64,000 nt of DNA from DASPSM01 sp963800135 (GTDB lineage Bacteria > Planctomycetota > Planctomycetia > Planctomycetales > Planctomycetaceae). Shown here piece by piece: positions 9,796 to 18,907 of the stretch (its first letter is position 1; each line of letters starts with the position of its first letter). Location of the stretch: contig CAWCZR010000021.1 in NCBI GenBank assembly GCA_963800135.1, positions 62,001 to 126,000 on the forward strand. Direction: 5' to 3'. Under the pieces are notes generated by a model that saw only the letters and a list, made by a program, of their open reading frames with translations, did no database searches and was not told where the DNA came from. The position numbers and the translations under genes were made by a program.

Positions 9796-11813
9796 ATGAG
9801 CACAGTGATTCACGAAATGCGCGCTCGCGGCCTGGCTGCACTGGCAGCCGTGGCTGCGTTCTTGTCGGCGGATGTTCAGGCGAAAGCCGCTGAGGTCGCG
9901 GGCAACGTCCAGGTCGCCCGCAGTCCGGTCGCCGGTGCGACGGTATTGCTCTACGCGGCCGGGGACGGCGCTCCCACGAAGTTGGCCCAAGCAGAGTCCG
10001 ACGCTAACGGCGCATTCACACTGACTGCCGAACAAGCGCCGGAGAAGCTGTGCTGTACTTGGTGGCCAAAGGAGGCACGCCGAAGGCCGGCCGTGCCAAG
10101 GGGCTGCCCAACGCTGCCATCTCGCTGATGTCGGTGCTGGGACCCTCGCTGCCGAAGACAGTCACGGTGAACGAACTCACCACCGTCGCGTCGGCATTCA
10201 CCGCCGCCCGCTTCATCAACGGGGAAGCCATCTCCGGCAAGCCGCTCGGGCTGAAGATCGCCGCCGGGAACACGCCGAACCTGGTTGATCCGGTGACTGG
10301 CGGCTGGGGCAACGTGTTGCTGGATCCACTCAATAGCACACAGACGACGGCCCTCGCGAATCTGAACACGCTCGGCTCGCTGATGACTGCTTCCCTCACG
10401 GTGGCGGACGACGATTGGCGTGCCCGCTTTTTCAAGGCCGCAACGCCGTTCGGCGGCGCGACGCCAACGACCACGCTCGAAGCAATGGCCGGGATCGCCA
10501 AAACGCCGTGGGCCAACCCGAAGGAACTCTATGCGTTGTTCGACGAAGCCTACCCGGAACCGAAGGACGGTGCGCGGCGTGCGGCGCCGTTCGTGCCGTA
10601 TCTCGCGTGGTCCCCGCCCGACTTTTCCCTCTCGCTTTGCTTCGCCGGTGGCGGCGTTTACTCCCCCGGTCGGCTCATGTTCGATGCGGAAGGCAATCTT
10701 TGGAGCGGCCAGAACTGGATGGCCGGCTCGCAGTCCGGCGCCATCAAGAGCATTGGCGGCGGCGTCGTCAAGTTGAGTCCCAACGGGAAGGCGCTCTCAC
10801 CGCCAATCACTGGCTTCACCGGCATGGGCATCGACGGTGTCGGCTGGGGCACAGCCGTCACGCGCGAGCATGTCTGGGCGTCCAGCTTCAACGGCAAGTT
10901 CCTCGTGATGGATTTCGAGGGTCGTCCCGTCGTCAAGGAGAGCGACATCCCCTTCAAAGAGAAACTCCTCGGACTGATGGGCATCGGTGTCGCCGCGAAC
11001 GGCGATGTCTGGATCGCCGACGGCGCCGGTAATCAGTTGCTACATTTTCCCGGTGGAAACGTGAAGGAGGGACGGATCGTCAAGGTCGCGGGATTGCGGT
11101 CCCCCTTTGACATTGTCATCGACCCCCAGAATCGCGTCTGGGTCAGCAACTCGCAGTCGGACACAGTCGTCCGCTTCCCGGTTGACGATCCTTCCAAGAC
11201 AGAGACTTTCCGCTGCGGGATCAGCGTCCGCGCCCTGGCGTTGGACTCGAAGGCCAATGTCTGGGTGGCGAGCAACACGTCGCTGGATTTCCCGATGCCG
11301 AAAATCCCCGACGGCGCGTCCATCATGAAGCAGTTTGAACTGATGGGGGCAGCCATGCTGAGATACACGAAATCCACGGGCGTGATCCACATGATCCGCC
11401 CTGATGGCACGCAGCTTGATCCGAAAGGCTTCACCGGCGACGGCGCCATCGACATTCCGTGGGGGTTGAACATCGATGGCAACGACGATGTGTGGGTCGG
11501 CAACTTTTCGCCTCGCGACCGTAGTGTGGCGCTGATGGCGGGAGTTGACACAAAGGGCCATCCTGCGGGTACGAAGCCCGGCGACGTCATCCATTTGTTC
11601 AAGAGCGGTTCCATCCAGTCGCTCACCGACGTCTCTATCGACCCGGCCGGCAACGTCTGGGCCGCGAACAACTGGAACGATCCAAGAGCAGCGGTCGAGC
11701 CGAACCCAGCCAGCGCCACCTCCACCTGGGGCGGAGGGTCGGGCATCACGGTCATCTATGGCGTCGCGGCCCCGGTGCAGCCGCCGCGGATGGGCAAGGT
11801 GCGCCAGCCGTAA
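9796..11813 (+). CDS. Secreted NHL/Vgb-like beta-propeller protein, frameshifted
   Basis: The N-terminal frame starts at ATG 9796 with a signal peptide (about residues 1-35) and a Cna-B/CarboxypepD_reg-like domain (VAGATVLLYAAGDG... SDANGAFTLTAEQAP). At about 10045 the reading moves to a second frame that runs to 11813; one added G after AAGCTG would give a continuous PEKLVLYLVAKGG. The C-terminal part has repeated blades of the type DAEGNLWSG, ANGDVWIADGAGNQLLHF, DPQNRVWVSN, DSKANVWVAS, DGNDDVWVGN and DPAGNVWAAN, typical of NHL/virginiamycin-B-lyase-like propellers. Function is probably extracellular binding or lyase-like; the substrate is unknown. Confidence 0.75.
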
Positions 11814-12011
11814 AATCCAATCGTTTTAGCGGCGGGGTGGCATGCATCATGGCTCGGCGTGGGCATGTCTAGCTGCAGTTCGCATGCCCAAGCAAACGTC
11901 GTGAGACTGTCCCGGATATTCGGTGGGATCTCGGAGCCCTCGCTCACGAGCGACTAATTTCAACCTCGTCACCAGAATCTACCCTGGCCAACTGGACTTA
12001 CGAGAGCCGCC

Positions 12012-12287
12012 ATGTGCAGAAACATCAAGAACCTGTTCAACTTTGATCCGCCCGCGACTGAAGCGGAGATTCGGGACGCATCGCTCCAGTTCGTGAGAAA
12101 GATCTGTGGATTCACCAGACCGTCCAAAGCAAACGAACTTGCGTTCGAGCGCGCGGTCGAAGAAGTGACGGCATCAGCCAGAGCAGTTATTCGGTCGTTG
12201 GTCACCACGGCCGAGCCGCGCAACCGCGCGGTTGAGTCCGAGAAACTACGGGCCCGGTCTGCCGCGAGGTTCGGGCCGAAGCAATGA
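12012..12287 (+). CDS. DUF2277 family protein
   Basis: The 91-residue protein begins MCRNIKNLFNFDPPATEAEI and ends with KLRARSAARF, which are the conserved ends of the DUF2277 family. The family is small, cytoplasmic and of unknown function. A degenerate GGTGGCATG-type repeat is found on both sides (about 11835 and 12323). No operon partner is seen. Confidence 0.85.
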   Translation: MCRNIKNLFNFDPPATEAEIRDASLQFVRKICGFTRPSKANELAFERAVEEVTASARAVIRSLVTTAEPRNRAVESEKLRARSAARFGPKQ

Positions 12288-12525
12288 GGCTCAGTTCATC
12301 GGCGCGGCAGCATGCCCACGGCAGGGTGGCATGCCCCACGACTCGGCGTGGACACGTCTTGCTGCTCGCGAAACCTGCGTGGGCATGGCTGATCGTGGCG
12401 ATTATCGATCTTGAAACGGTTGCAGGAATCGAATCGTCCGACCACGATAAGATTCGAACGCATCATCTCCGCCGAATCTCTGTATCGATCGTCCCTGCAC
12501 GGTCTGCCGCAATCCGAGGTGCAGC

Positions 12526-12785
12526 ATGTCACGGCTCGTTGGCATTCTCTTTCTCGCAATCGCAACGCTGCATGTCGCGAGCGCGACACGTGCTGATGAC
12601 GGTCCTTTGGCCGGCCAGACCGTTTACTTGACGGTTCGCGAACCCGAGGTTGCCGGTCCCGCGGGGTGGGCATCGCGCCGATGGGCATGCGCGAGCTGGT
12701 GCGTCAGGCGTTTCTTGTAGCGGCCCGCGATGAATTGGGACTCTCCACGCGCGACGTGATCGTTGGGGAGAGTGCAAATCGTTGA
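12526..12785 (+). pseudogene. Truncated and frameshifted secreted protein fragment
   Basis: ATG 12526 opens a signal peptide (VGILFLAIATLHVASATRAD). The frame then passes into nonsense near 12662, where adding one G to a GGG run restores GVGIAPMGMRELVRQAFLVAARDELGL up to a TGA at 12783-12785. Even repaired, the product is only about 86 residues and looks like the head of a longer protein. Function unknown. Confidence 0.5.
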
Positions 12786-12858
12786 TTCACCGATCCCATC
12801 GGCGTAGGTTGGGCGTCGACCGTTTGAACCAGCGCCTGATGAGAATCCAGCTGGGTAA

Positions 12859-14128
12859 ATGTCGGTTTCTAATCCGAGGACGGCCGTGCACGCACTGGTG
12901 GGTCTGGCGATCGCGGTGCTATTGGCCGAAACGGCAGATGATCGCGCGTCGTTTCGGGCAACCGTCCCGATTCTGGCGGTGCGGGTCTCGGACGACGACG
13001 GTGGGCGTCCGGCCGCGATCTCCCCGGCCCAGGTCAAGCGGTGGGTCGACCGCGGAAATCAAGTCTACGCCTCCACAGGAATTCATTTCCTCTACAAGAC
13101 ATCCGACGGAGTGCTCGAGCGGAAGAGCACGCTCTTGAACAATCCAACCGGCACCGGCGACCGCGATTGGCTTCAGTTCAAGCGGGCGGGCAATCAGCTG
13201 GCGGCCGAGCACCCCGGGAAGCTGACGTTGATCTTCCGCCATGGACCCGGCCCTCGACCCACGGGTGGCGGATTCTCGTGGGTTGATTATGACTTCGTTG
13301 TGATGCCCGGCTTCGAGGTGACGACCATTTGTGGGAGGCAGAATATCGGCGTCTTCGCGCATGAAGTCGGCCATTACCTGGGGCTGTCGCACACGTTCGC
13401 AAGTGAGTTTGAGACCGTCGCCCAGGCCGATAAGTGGCTCAGGGATCACAAAGGTCAGGTGTCGAGTTTCGACGGGGACGGCCTCTCGGACACGCCGCCG
13501 GATCCATTCATCAGAGCCATTCAGTGCGTCGAGCGTCGTCCTCCAGGGAAAGAGAATCACATTCGATCGCAAGAACATCATGGGATACTGGTACAACTCG
13601 TCTAAGACGCTCTCGCGACAGCAAGGCGAGATCGTGAGATGGTTCGTCCAGCGGCGACTAAAGTCTGGAATGCTGTTGACGGCGAACCTGGCGTGGAGAT
13701 CTCCGCTGGAGGCAGAGACCGCAGAAATAGTCGAGCGACGCGGGGTCCGGACCAACGTGCAGCGCATGGAGGAGTTCGGCCGGGGCAACTGGAGCGGTGA
13801 CGCTCAGCTCCACGTCGGTGGGAAACCCGGAGATGCACTGGTCCTCGCCTTGCCCGTCGCGAAGACGGACCAATATCAACTGGGCGTTTACCTGACGATG
13901 GCCCCGGATTTCGGCCGGATTCAACCATCGCTGGATGGCGAGCGCCTGGGTGACTCCCTCGATCTCTACGCACCCAGGCCGATCGCCAGCGGACGGGTCA
14001 TCCTGACGACCAAGAGTCTTCAGGCCGGCCGACATACGATCCGGTTCGAAATCGTGGGCAAGAATCCAAAGTCGACAGGGACCGACTTCGGCGTCGATTG
14101 CTGCGAGGTCGCTCCGAGAACCCTCTAA
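12859..14128 (+). CDS. Zinc metalloprotease (pappalysin/M43-like), frameshifted
   Basis: The first frame (12859 to about 13535) has the zinc motif HEVGHYLGLSH, where two His and the third His bind zinc and Glu is catalytic. The second frame (about 13535-14128) supplies the Met-turn (KNIMGYW) and a C-terminal domain rich in beta-strands. Removing one base around 13535 joins them into one protein of about 420 residues. The motif set and the D-G-L-S-D-T-P-P-D stretch between them fit the pappalysin-type metzincins. A hydrophobic N-terminal segment suggests secretion. Substrates are unknown. Confidence 0.75.
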
Positions 14129-14173
14129 GGTCGAAGAGGGGATCGCGCAGATCCAGAGCTCCTCGCCGATTGC

Positions 14174-15376
14174 TCAGCTCGCCGACCGTTCGCCCGCGCT
14201 ACGAAGTACCTCGGCGACCTCTGCGTGTCCCTTTTCTATCGCAAGGTCGAGCGGCGATTGATCATCCCCGTTTATCAGCAGCGGATCGGCTCCCTGATCG
14301 AGCAACAGTCGCACGATCTGAGCGTGGTTGTTGCCGGCCGCTTCATGGAGAGGGCTGGTCTTTCCGTCCATGACGTTGAGCAGACTTGGATCTTCGGCAA
14401 GGCGGGCACGGACCAGAAAGTCAAAGCCCCAGTTGGCCGCAACGCAAATCCCAAAAGATCGCGGCTTGCAGCCCAGAACTGGGTCACGCACTTCCGGATC
14501 GGCCCCGGCCTGCTCGAGCAGTGCAATCACCGTGCGCGAGCCGCCGAAGTAGGCCCAGTGCAGGGGCGTCGCTCCCAAGAAGGCCCGAAACGAGAGATCC
14601 GGCCGCTTCTCCAAAAGGAATCGCACGACGTCAGCCTGGCCGTTGCGGCAGGCGATGTAAAGCGCGTCGGACAGTTGCTCCCGACCCGACAACGGCGGAC
14701 ACGGCAAACGCGTGCCATCGGGTGCAAAACGACTGCTGCCGGTGCGCAATGCGCCGGGAACGAGTTCGCCTGCGTCATCGAAGTGGGCTTGAACCTCTTC
14801 CAGCGCGCCGATTCCCGCCGCGCAAAAGAGGTCGGCCTCTGCTCCCAGCGCCACGAGAGTGCGGGCGCATTCGGGCGCGTTGCAGGTCACGGCCCAGGAG
14901 ACGGCCGTGTGACCCGACCTCCCGAATTTGGCATCGACGTCGGCACCATAAGCGACCAGCACCGCCGCCAATCGCGGGTCGTTGCACTGCGCGGCCACAT
15001 GCAGCGGCGTTTGACCTTCGGAACCGTAGGCTGCCGCCAGAGCCGGGCGGCGACTGAGCAGTTCGGTCACGGCCAGTTCTTCGCCCGCCTCGACTGCCGA
15101 CAGGAGTTGCATGAGATCGGGATCGTCGGGCGCCACGCTGTCCGATGCGGCACGCTGTCGAACGTCCGCGGGTACCACCGCATCGAGCTTCTCGCGAACC
15201 AGTTCGACGTGGGCCTTGAGTTTGCGCCAGCTCGCGAAGCCGAATTCGCGGGCGACCTCAAGCTGCACGTCACTGAGCCGAGCGGTCGGATTAGTCGCGC
15301 GCAGCGCGTCGAGGCGGTCTTTGCTGAGTTTCTTGAGCCACTCGAGACTGGCGCGAAGGGGGAGCGAGCGAGACAT
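14174..15376 (-). CDS. Ankyrin-repeat protein
   Basis: This 400-residue protein starts at ATG 15376 (AGAAGG ribosome site) rather than at 15466. After an N-terminal helical region (SLEWLKKLSKDRLDALRATNP; also a WRKLKAHVE segment) come ankyrin repeats at about residues 120-400, with the TPLHVAAQ, TAVSWAV, TPLHWAYFGGS, SPLHEAAGNNHAQIVRLLLDQGADP and SPLDLAIEKGHAEVAEVL signatures. Ankyrin repeats mediate protein binding. No signal peptide is present, so it is probably cytoplasmic. Confidence 0.85.
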   Translation of the reverse strand: MSRSLPLRASLEWLKKLSKDRLDALRATNPTARLSDVQLEVAREFGFASWRKLKAHVELVREKLDAVVPADVRQRAASDSVAPDDPDLMQLLSAVEAGEELAVTELLSRRPALAAAYGSEGQTPLHVAAQCNDPRLAAVLVAYGADVDAKFGRSGHTAVSWAVTCNAPECARTLVALGAEADLFCAAGIGALEEVQAHFDDAGELVPGALRTGSSRFAPDGTRLPCPPLSGREQLSDALYIACRNGQADVVRFLLEKRPDLSFRAFLGATPLHWAYFGGSRTVIALLEQAGADPEVRDPVLGCKPRSFGICVAANWGFDFLVRARLAEDPSLLNVMDGKTSPLHEAAGNNHAQIVRLLLDQGADPLLINGDDQSPLDLAIEKGHAEVAEVLRSAGERSAS

Positions 15377-15550
15377 GGTGATACCTTCTTTCAACTGCGC
15401 CCGGCGTCCGCGATCGCGGGCAGAAAGAAGGCCATCAGAATTTGGCAGGCTGACGAGTGGGTTCAACCCTGCACGCGGACCGTCGGCCGCTCGTCACGGC
15501 CAGAGTCCACTCTAAACGCGGACCACGGGTCGAAGCAACAGTGCGGTCAG

Positions 15551-16273
15551 TTAGCCCCTCGTCGAGACGTACTTTGCTCGCACCTCGGGGGCAAGCTGCT
15601 CCACAGCATTGCGCAGCATATGCCGGGGCATCGTGCCGGCGTGGGCCTTGAGGAACCGCAAGAGCCGCTTCTGGTCCTTTTTGCCGGCATCGCGAATCCA
15701 CGAGCCCACCGCTTTCTGGACCAACTCGTGTTCGTCATGAACCAGCAACTCGGCGATTCGGAACGTGTCTTCGATGTCGCCCTGCCGGATGAAGTAATAG
15801 GTACTGACGATCGCGGTCCGGCGCTCCCAGGGGTTGGCGGAACGTGCGAGCCGGTATAAGACGTCACGCGGCTGGTCGGAGAGGTAGCCGCCAACGACAT
15901 AGGGCGCCGCGCGATCGACCAGGTCCCAGTTGTTGATGCGATCATGACGCCGGAGGTACAGATCGAAGAGGGCCCGGCGATGCTCCGGCGAAATGCGTTT
16001 CGCGCGGGCTTGAAAGTCCATAATGCTCACTGCCCCCATCCGGACTTCGTAGTACGGGCTTCCGAGAAGCCGATCGATGTCAGCGAGCGGCATGTCGATG
16101 AAACGCTTCGCCACGGCGAAAATCTTGCCATGGCTCACGCCGAGGACCTTGTTGCCGCGGGAGTGGCCATTCGGGTCCTCGCGGAAGAAACGCGACACAT
16201 CGGCAACAACGGCCGGATCAGCCAGGTCCTCGAGGGCCGCGACAAACTGCTGACGTAGCTTCAGTGTCGGCAT
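15551..16273 (-). CDS. DNA alkylation repair protein (AlkD-like)
   Basis: The 240-residue HEAT-like helical protein fits the AlkD/DNA-alkylation-repair family: KVLGVSHGKIFAVAK near the start, a YYEVRMGAVSIMDFQA helix, NNWDLVDRAAPYVVGGYL and NPWERRTAIVSTYYFIRQ. AlkD-type glycosylases remove positively charged alkylated bases. The ATG at 16273 (MPTLKLRQQFVAAL) matches the family start better than 16318. It is divergent from the ArsR-type gene at 16578. Confidence 0.85.
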   Translation of the reverse strand: MPTLKLRQQFVAALEDLADPAVVADVSRFFREDPNGHSRGNKVLGVSHGKIFAVAKRFIDMPLADIDRLLGSPYYEVRMGAVSIMDFQARAKRISPEHRRALFDLYLRRHDRINNWDLVDRAAPYVVGGYLSDQPRDVLYRLARSANPWERRTAIVSTYYFIRQGDIEDTFRIAELLVHDEHELVQKAVGSWIRDAGKKDQKRLLRFLKAHAGTMPRHMLRNAVEQLAPEVRAKYVSTRG

Positions 16274-16541
16274 GTTCGAATTGTTCCGGGATGAAATGGC
16301 GGGTGTCGTGTGGGCCAATTCCTTGCTCGCGCGGCTTCCGGCACTCGAATCCGCTCGACACCCGAAATGGGACCAGATGGCGACTCACAGCACTCTATGC
16401 GGCTGTCCCGGTCAACCGAAGTCGGAACATTGCAAGCCGCCAGAAGAGAAGACCTCGCCGCAACTTCACAATGCCGCGGCACGCCATTTCTGTGGCCCGC
16501 CATCGACTCCGCGAATTCGGCAGAAAAAGCCTTGATTCCTC

Positions 16542-16566
16542 ATTGACAACAAAAGTTGTCAATGGT
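16542..16566 (+). promoter_or_regulatory. Palindromic operator overlapping the ArsR-type promoter
   Basis: ATTGACAAC and GTTGTCAAT form a perfect 9-bp inverted repeat with a 4-nt AAAA centre (16542-16563). It contains a consensus -35 (TTGACA, 16543-16548); 17 bp further, TACCGT at 16566-16571 may be the -10. The position just before the regulator start at 16578 fits autorepression. Confidence 0.75.
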
Positions 16567-16577
16567 ACCGTCTTCTC

Positions 16578-17180
16578 ATGCTCGACATCCAAGTCATCGA
16601 CGATCCGGCGACGGCGACGGTGGCCTTGGAGCCCGTGCGGAGTCGGCTTCTCTCCGAGCTCAACGCACCCGCGTCGGCGGCAACATTAGCCACGCGGGTC
16701 GGCTTGGCTCGGCAGAAGGTCAACTACCATCTGCACGCGCTGGAGGCGCACGGGCTCGTGCGGTTGGCCCAGGAACGCAAGTGGGGCGGGCTGACGGAAC
16801 GCCTGCTCGTGGCGACGGCGGCTTCCTACGTCGTTTCGCCGAGCGCCTTGGGCCCAGTCGCCGTTGATCCGAATCGAGAAGCCGATCGGCTGGCCGCCAG
16901 TTATCTCATCGCACTGGGCGCACGGGTCGTCCGCGAGGTGGGCGACCTCGTTCGTCGTGCGAAGGAGGCGGGCAAACGCCTGGCGACCCTGGCGGTGGAC
17001 ACCGAGGTTCGCTTCCGGTCGGCGACGGACCGGGCCGCTTTCAGCAACGAACTCACCGAAGCCATCACGAAACTCGTCTCGAAGTATCACGACGAATCTG
17101 CCCCCGGCGGCCGCGCGCATCGCCTGGTGGTTGTGGCACACCCTCTCCCGCAGAACTCCGATCCCAAGGAACCATCATGA
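16578..17180 (+). CDS. ArsR-type winged-helix transcriptional regulator
   Basis: The 200-residue protein has an N-terminal winged HTH (about residues 18-75: VRSRLLSELNAPASAATLATRVGLARQKVNYHLHALEAHGLV) and a longer helical C-terminal part (about 95-185). No Cys-based metal site is visible, so it is not a classic arsenic sensor. Its stop overlaps the next start (ATGA, 17177), and ArsR/SRPBCC pairs of this kind are common, so it probably regulates the SRPBCC genes downstream through the operator at 16542. Confidence 0.85.
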   Translation: MLDIQVIDDPATATVALEPVRSRLLSELNAPASAATLATRVGLARQKVNYHLHALEAHGLVRLAQERKWGGLTERLLVATAASYVVSPSALGPVAVDPNREADRLAASYLIALGARVVREVGDLVRRAKEAGKRLATLAVDTEVRFRSATDRAAFSNELTEAITKLVSKYHDESAPGGRAHRLVVVAHPLPQNSDPKEPS

Positions 17181-17333
17181 GTGTTAAGAAAGAAGCCTCC
17201 GGGCGCCATTCAGTCCAGGTCGAAGTCGAAGTCCCCGGCACGCCGGAAGAAGCCTGGCAGGCCATCGCTACCGGGCCGGGGATTTCGTCCTGGTTCGTGC
17301 CGGCCGAGTTCGAGATGCGCGACGGAAAGCCCG
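17124..17333 (+). repeat. Direct repeat, copy 1 (5' end of SRPBCC gene)
   Basis: About 210 bp covering the end of the ArsR-type gene and the first 50 codons of the SRPBCC gene are nearly identical to 17892-18102. The similarity stops sharply after the codons for DGKP. Confidence 0.85.
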
Positions 17334-17848
17334 CACTCTACCTTCGCGCGCTTTTGACCGGCGTCGCCCTTCTCACCCTGCTGGCGTCGGCGCGGGCTCA
17401 GGAACCGCCGAAGCCGGGAAAGGAACATGACCATTTGAAGCGGCTGGTGGGCACCTGGGATGCAGAGACGGAAAGCGGGACGGGGACGATGACCTACAAG
17501 ATGGGTCTGGGAGGGCTGTGGCTGATTGGAGACTTCGAAGGCGAATTCGGCGGCATGAAGTTCCAGGGCAAGTTTCTGGATACTTACGACCCGGCGACGA
17601 AGGAGTACCGGAGCGTTGGCGTGGATTCCTTCTCCACAGCGCCCAGGATCATGGAAGGCACCTTGGACAAGGACAATAAAGTCATGACCATGACAGGAGA
17701 AGGCCCCTGGCAAGAAGGCACGACCGCCAAGTTCAAGTCGATCACAGAAATCAAAGACGCCGATACCGTCAACTTCAGCCTGTTCATGGTGGACAAGGAC
17801 GGCAAGGAACAGCCGACGGTACAGATCACGTATAAGCGGAAGAAGTGA
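17177..17848 (+). CDS. Chimeric gene: SRPBCC N-terminus joined to DUF1579 protein
   Basis: Residues 1-52 are nearly identical to the start of the SRPBCC protein at 17946. From residue 53 (ALYLRALLTGVALLTLLASARAQ) the sequence is a signal-peptide-like segment followed by a DUF1579-type domain (HDHLKRLVGTWDAETESGTG, KFLDTYDPATKEYRSVGVD). The natural start of the DUF1579 gene seems to have been lost at the junction, leaving its signal peptide internal. The reading frame is continuous, so a fusion is translated unless an unseen internal start is used. Such a buried signal would probably impair export. Function of DUF1579 is unknown. Confidence 0.75.
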   Translation: MSVKKEASGRHSVQVEVEVPGTPEEAWQAIATGPGISSWFVPAEFEMRDGKPALYLRALLTGVALLTLLASARAQEPPKPGKEHDHLKRLVGTWDAETESGTGTMTYKMGLGGLWLIGDFEGEFGGMKFQGKFLDTYDPATKEYRSVGVDSFSTAPRIMEGTLDKDNKVMTMTGEGPWQEGTTAKFKSITEIKDADTVNFSLFMVDKDGKEQPTVQITYKRKK

Positions 17849-17891
17849 GACCGCGCGACAGCGTTCCACCCTCCCCGGTGTTCAGGGGAGA

Positions 17892-18102
17892 CTGGTGGTT
17901 TGTGGCACACACTCTCCCGCAGAACTCCGATCCCAAGGAACCATCATGAGCGTGAAGAAAGAAGCGTCCGGGCGCCGTTCAGTCCAGGTCGAAGTCGAGG
18001 TCCCCGGCACCCCGGAGGAAGTCTGGGAGGCCATCGCCACCGGGCCCGGAATTTCGTCCTGGTTCGTGCCCGCTGAGTTCGAGATGCGCGACGGCAAGCC
18101 CG
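17892..18102 (+). repeat. Direct repeat, copy 2 (5' end of SRPBCC gene)
   Basis: This is the second copy of the 17124-17333 sequence, including the 3' end of the regulator gene as non-coding DNA. It places a copy of the ribosome site and start in front of the intact SRPBCC gene. Confidence 0.85.
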
Positions 18103-18770
18103 TGGCGGTGAAGTTGAACTTCGGCGCGGGCATGGAGACCAATTCCCCCGTGACGGGCTGGGATCCGCCGCGAAAGTGGACTGCCGAGTCCGCCGGCTGG
18201 GTCCCTGGCTCGCCGCCCATCGCGGATGAGTGGAGCGTGGAAGCGCGCGGAGGAGGCATCTGCGTCGTCTGCATTGTCCATAGCCTGTTTGCCAGCACGG
18301 ACGACTGGGACAACCAGCTCGAAGGCACCGAATCCGGATGGCCTGCGTTTTTGCGCACCCTGCGGATCTATCTCACGCACTTCCGCGGCCTACGCTCGAC
18401 GATCATGCAGTGGATGGCCCCCGCCGCGGGGACCGATGCGGAGGCTTGGGAAGCGCTGACCGCGGCCTTGGGACTGAAAGGCGAGAGTGTCGGACAGCGT
18501 TGGACGGCGCCCGCGGGCGTCCCGGCGATCAGCGGCGTGCTGGAGTACATCACTCAGAAACCGTACGACGCCCTGTTGCGGGTCGACAAGCCGGGACCGG
18601 GCGTCGCTGCCCTGGGCACCTTCAACATGGGGGGTCCGAGCATGGTTGCGGTGAAGTTCTATCTATATGGCGATCACGCGGCCGGCACCATCGCCCGCGA
18701 GACACCGCTGTGGGACGCGTGGATCCAGAAACACTTCCCGACGCCGGCGGAGCCGAGCAAGAGCGAGTGA
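17946..18770 (+). CDS. SRPBCC (AHSA1/START-like) domain protein
   Basis: The 274-residue protein has the AHSA1-type start (VQVEVEVPGTPEEVWEAIATGPGISSWF), the conserved PPRKW motif and TDDWDNQLEGTESGWPAFLRTLRIYL. SRPBCC proteins form a hydrophobic cavity for ligands. A second half (about 150-270) extends beyond the single domain. The ATG at 17946 follows CCCAAGGAACCATC, the same ribosome site as the copy at 17177. It is paired with the ArsR-type regulator, as often seen in this family. Confidence 0.85.
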   Translation: MSVKKEASGRRSVQVEVEVPGTPEEVWEAIATGPGISSWFVPAEFEMRDGKPVAVKLNFGAGMETNSPVTGWDPPRKWTAESAGWVPGSPPIADEWSVEARGGGICVVCIVHSLFASTDDWDNQLEGTESGWPAFLRTLRIYLTHFRGLRSTIMQWMAPAAGTDAEAWEALTAALGLKGESVGQRWTAPAGVPAISGVLEYITQKPYDALLRVDKPGPGVAALGTFNMGGPSMVAVKFYLYGDHAAGTIARETPLWDAWIQKHFPTPAEPSKSE

Positions 18771-18907
18771 GCGATCTACGTGTCGAGACTTTACAATGTG
18801 TCGAGTCGAGCCGGTGGTTCGTGCTGGGCAGCCACGTGCGGCCCGGCGCTGACGCGATTGGCTCCGCGCGTGTCCTGATCGTTCGCATCGGAGGGCGGAT
18901 TAGAGGC

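Noticed and set aside
14225..15859. 544-codon plus-strand frame
   Set aside because: It lies opposite the ankyrin and AlkD-like genes and reads as low-complexity antisense of their codons.
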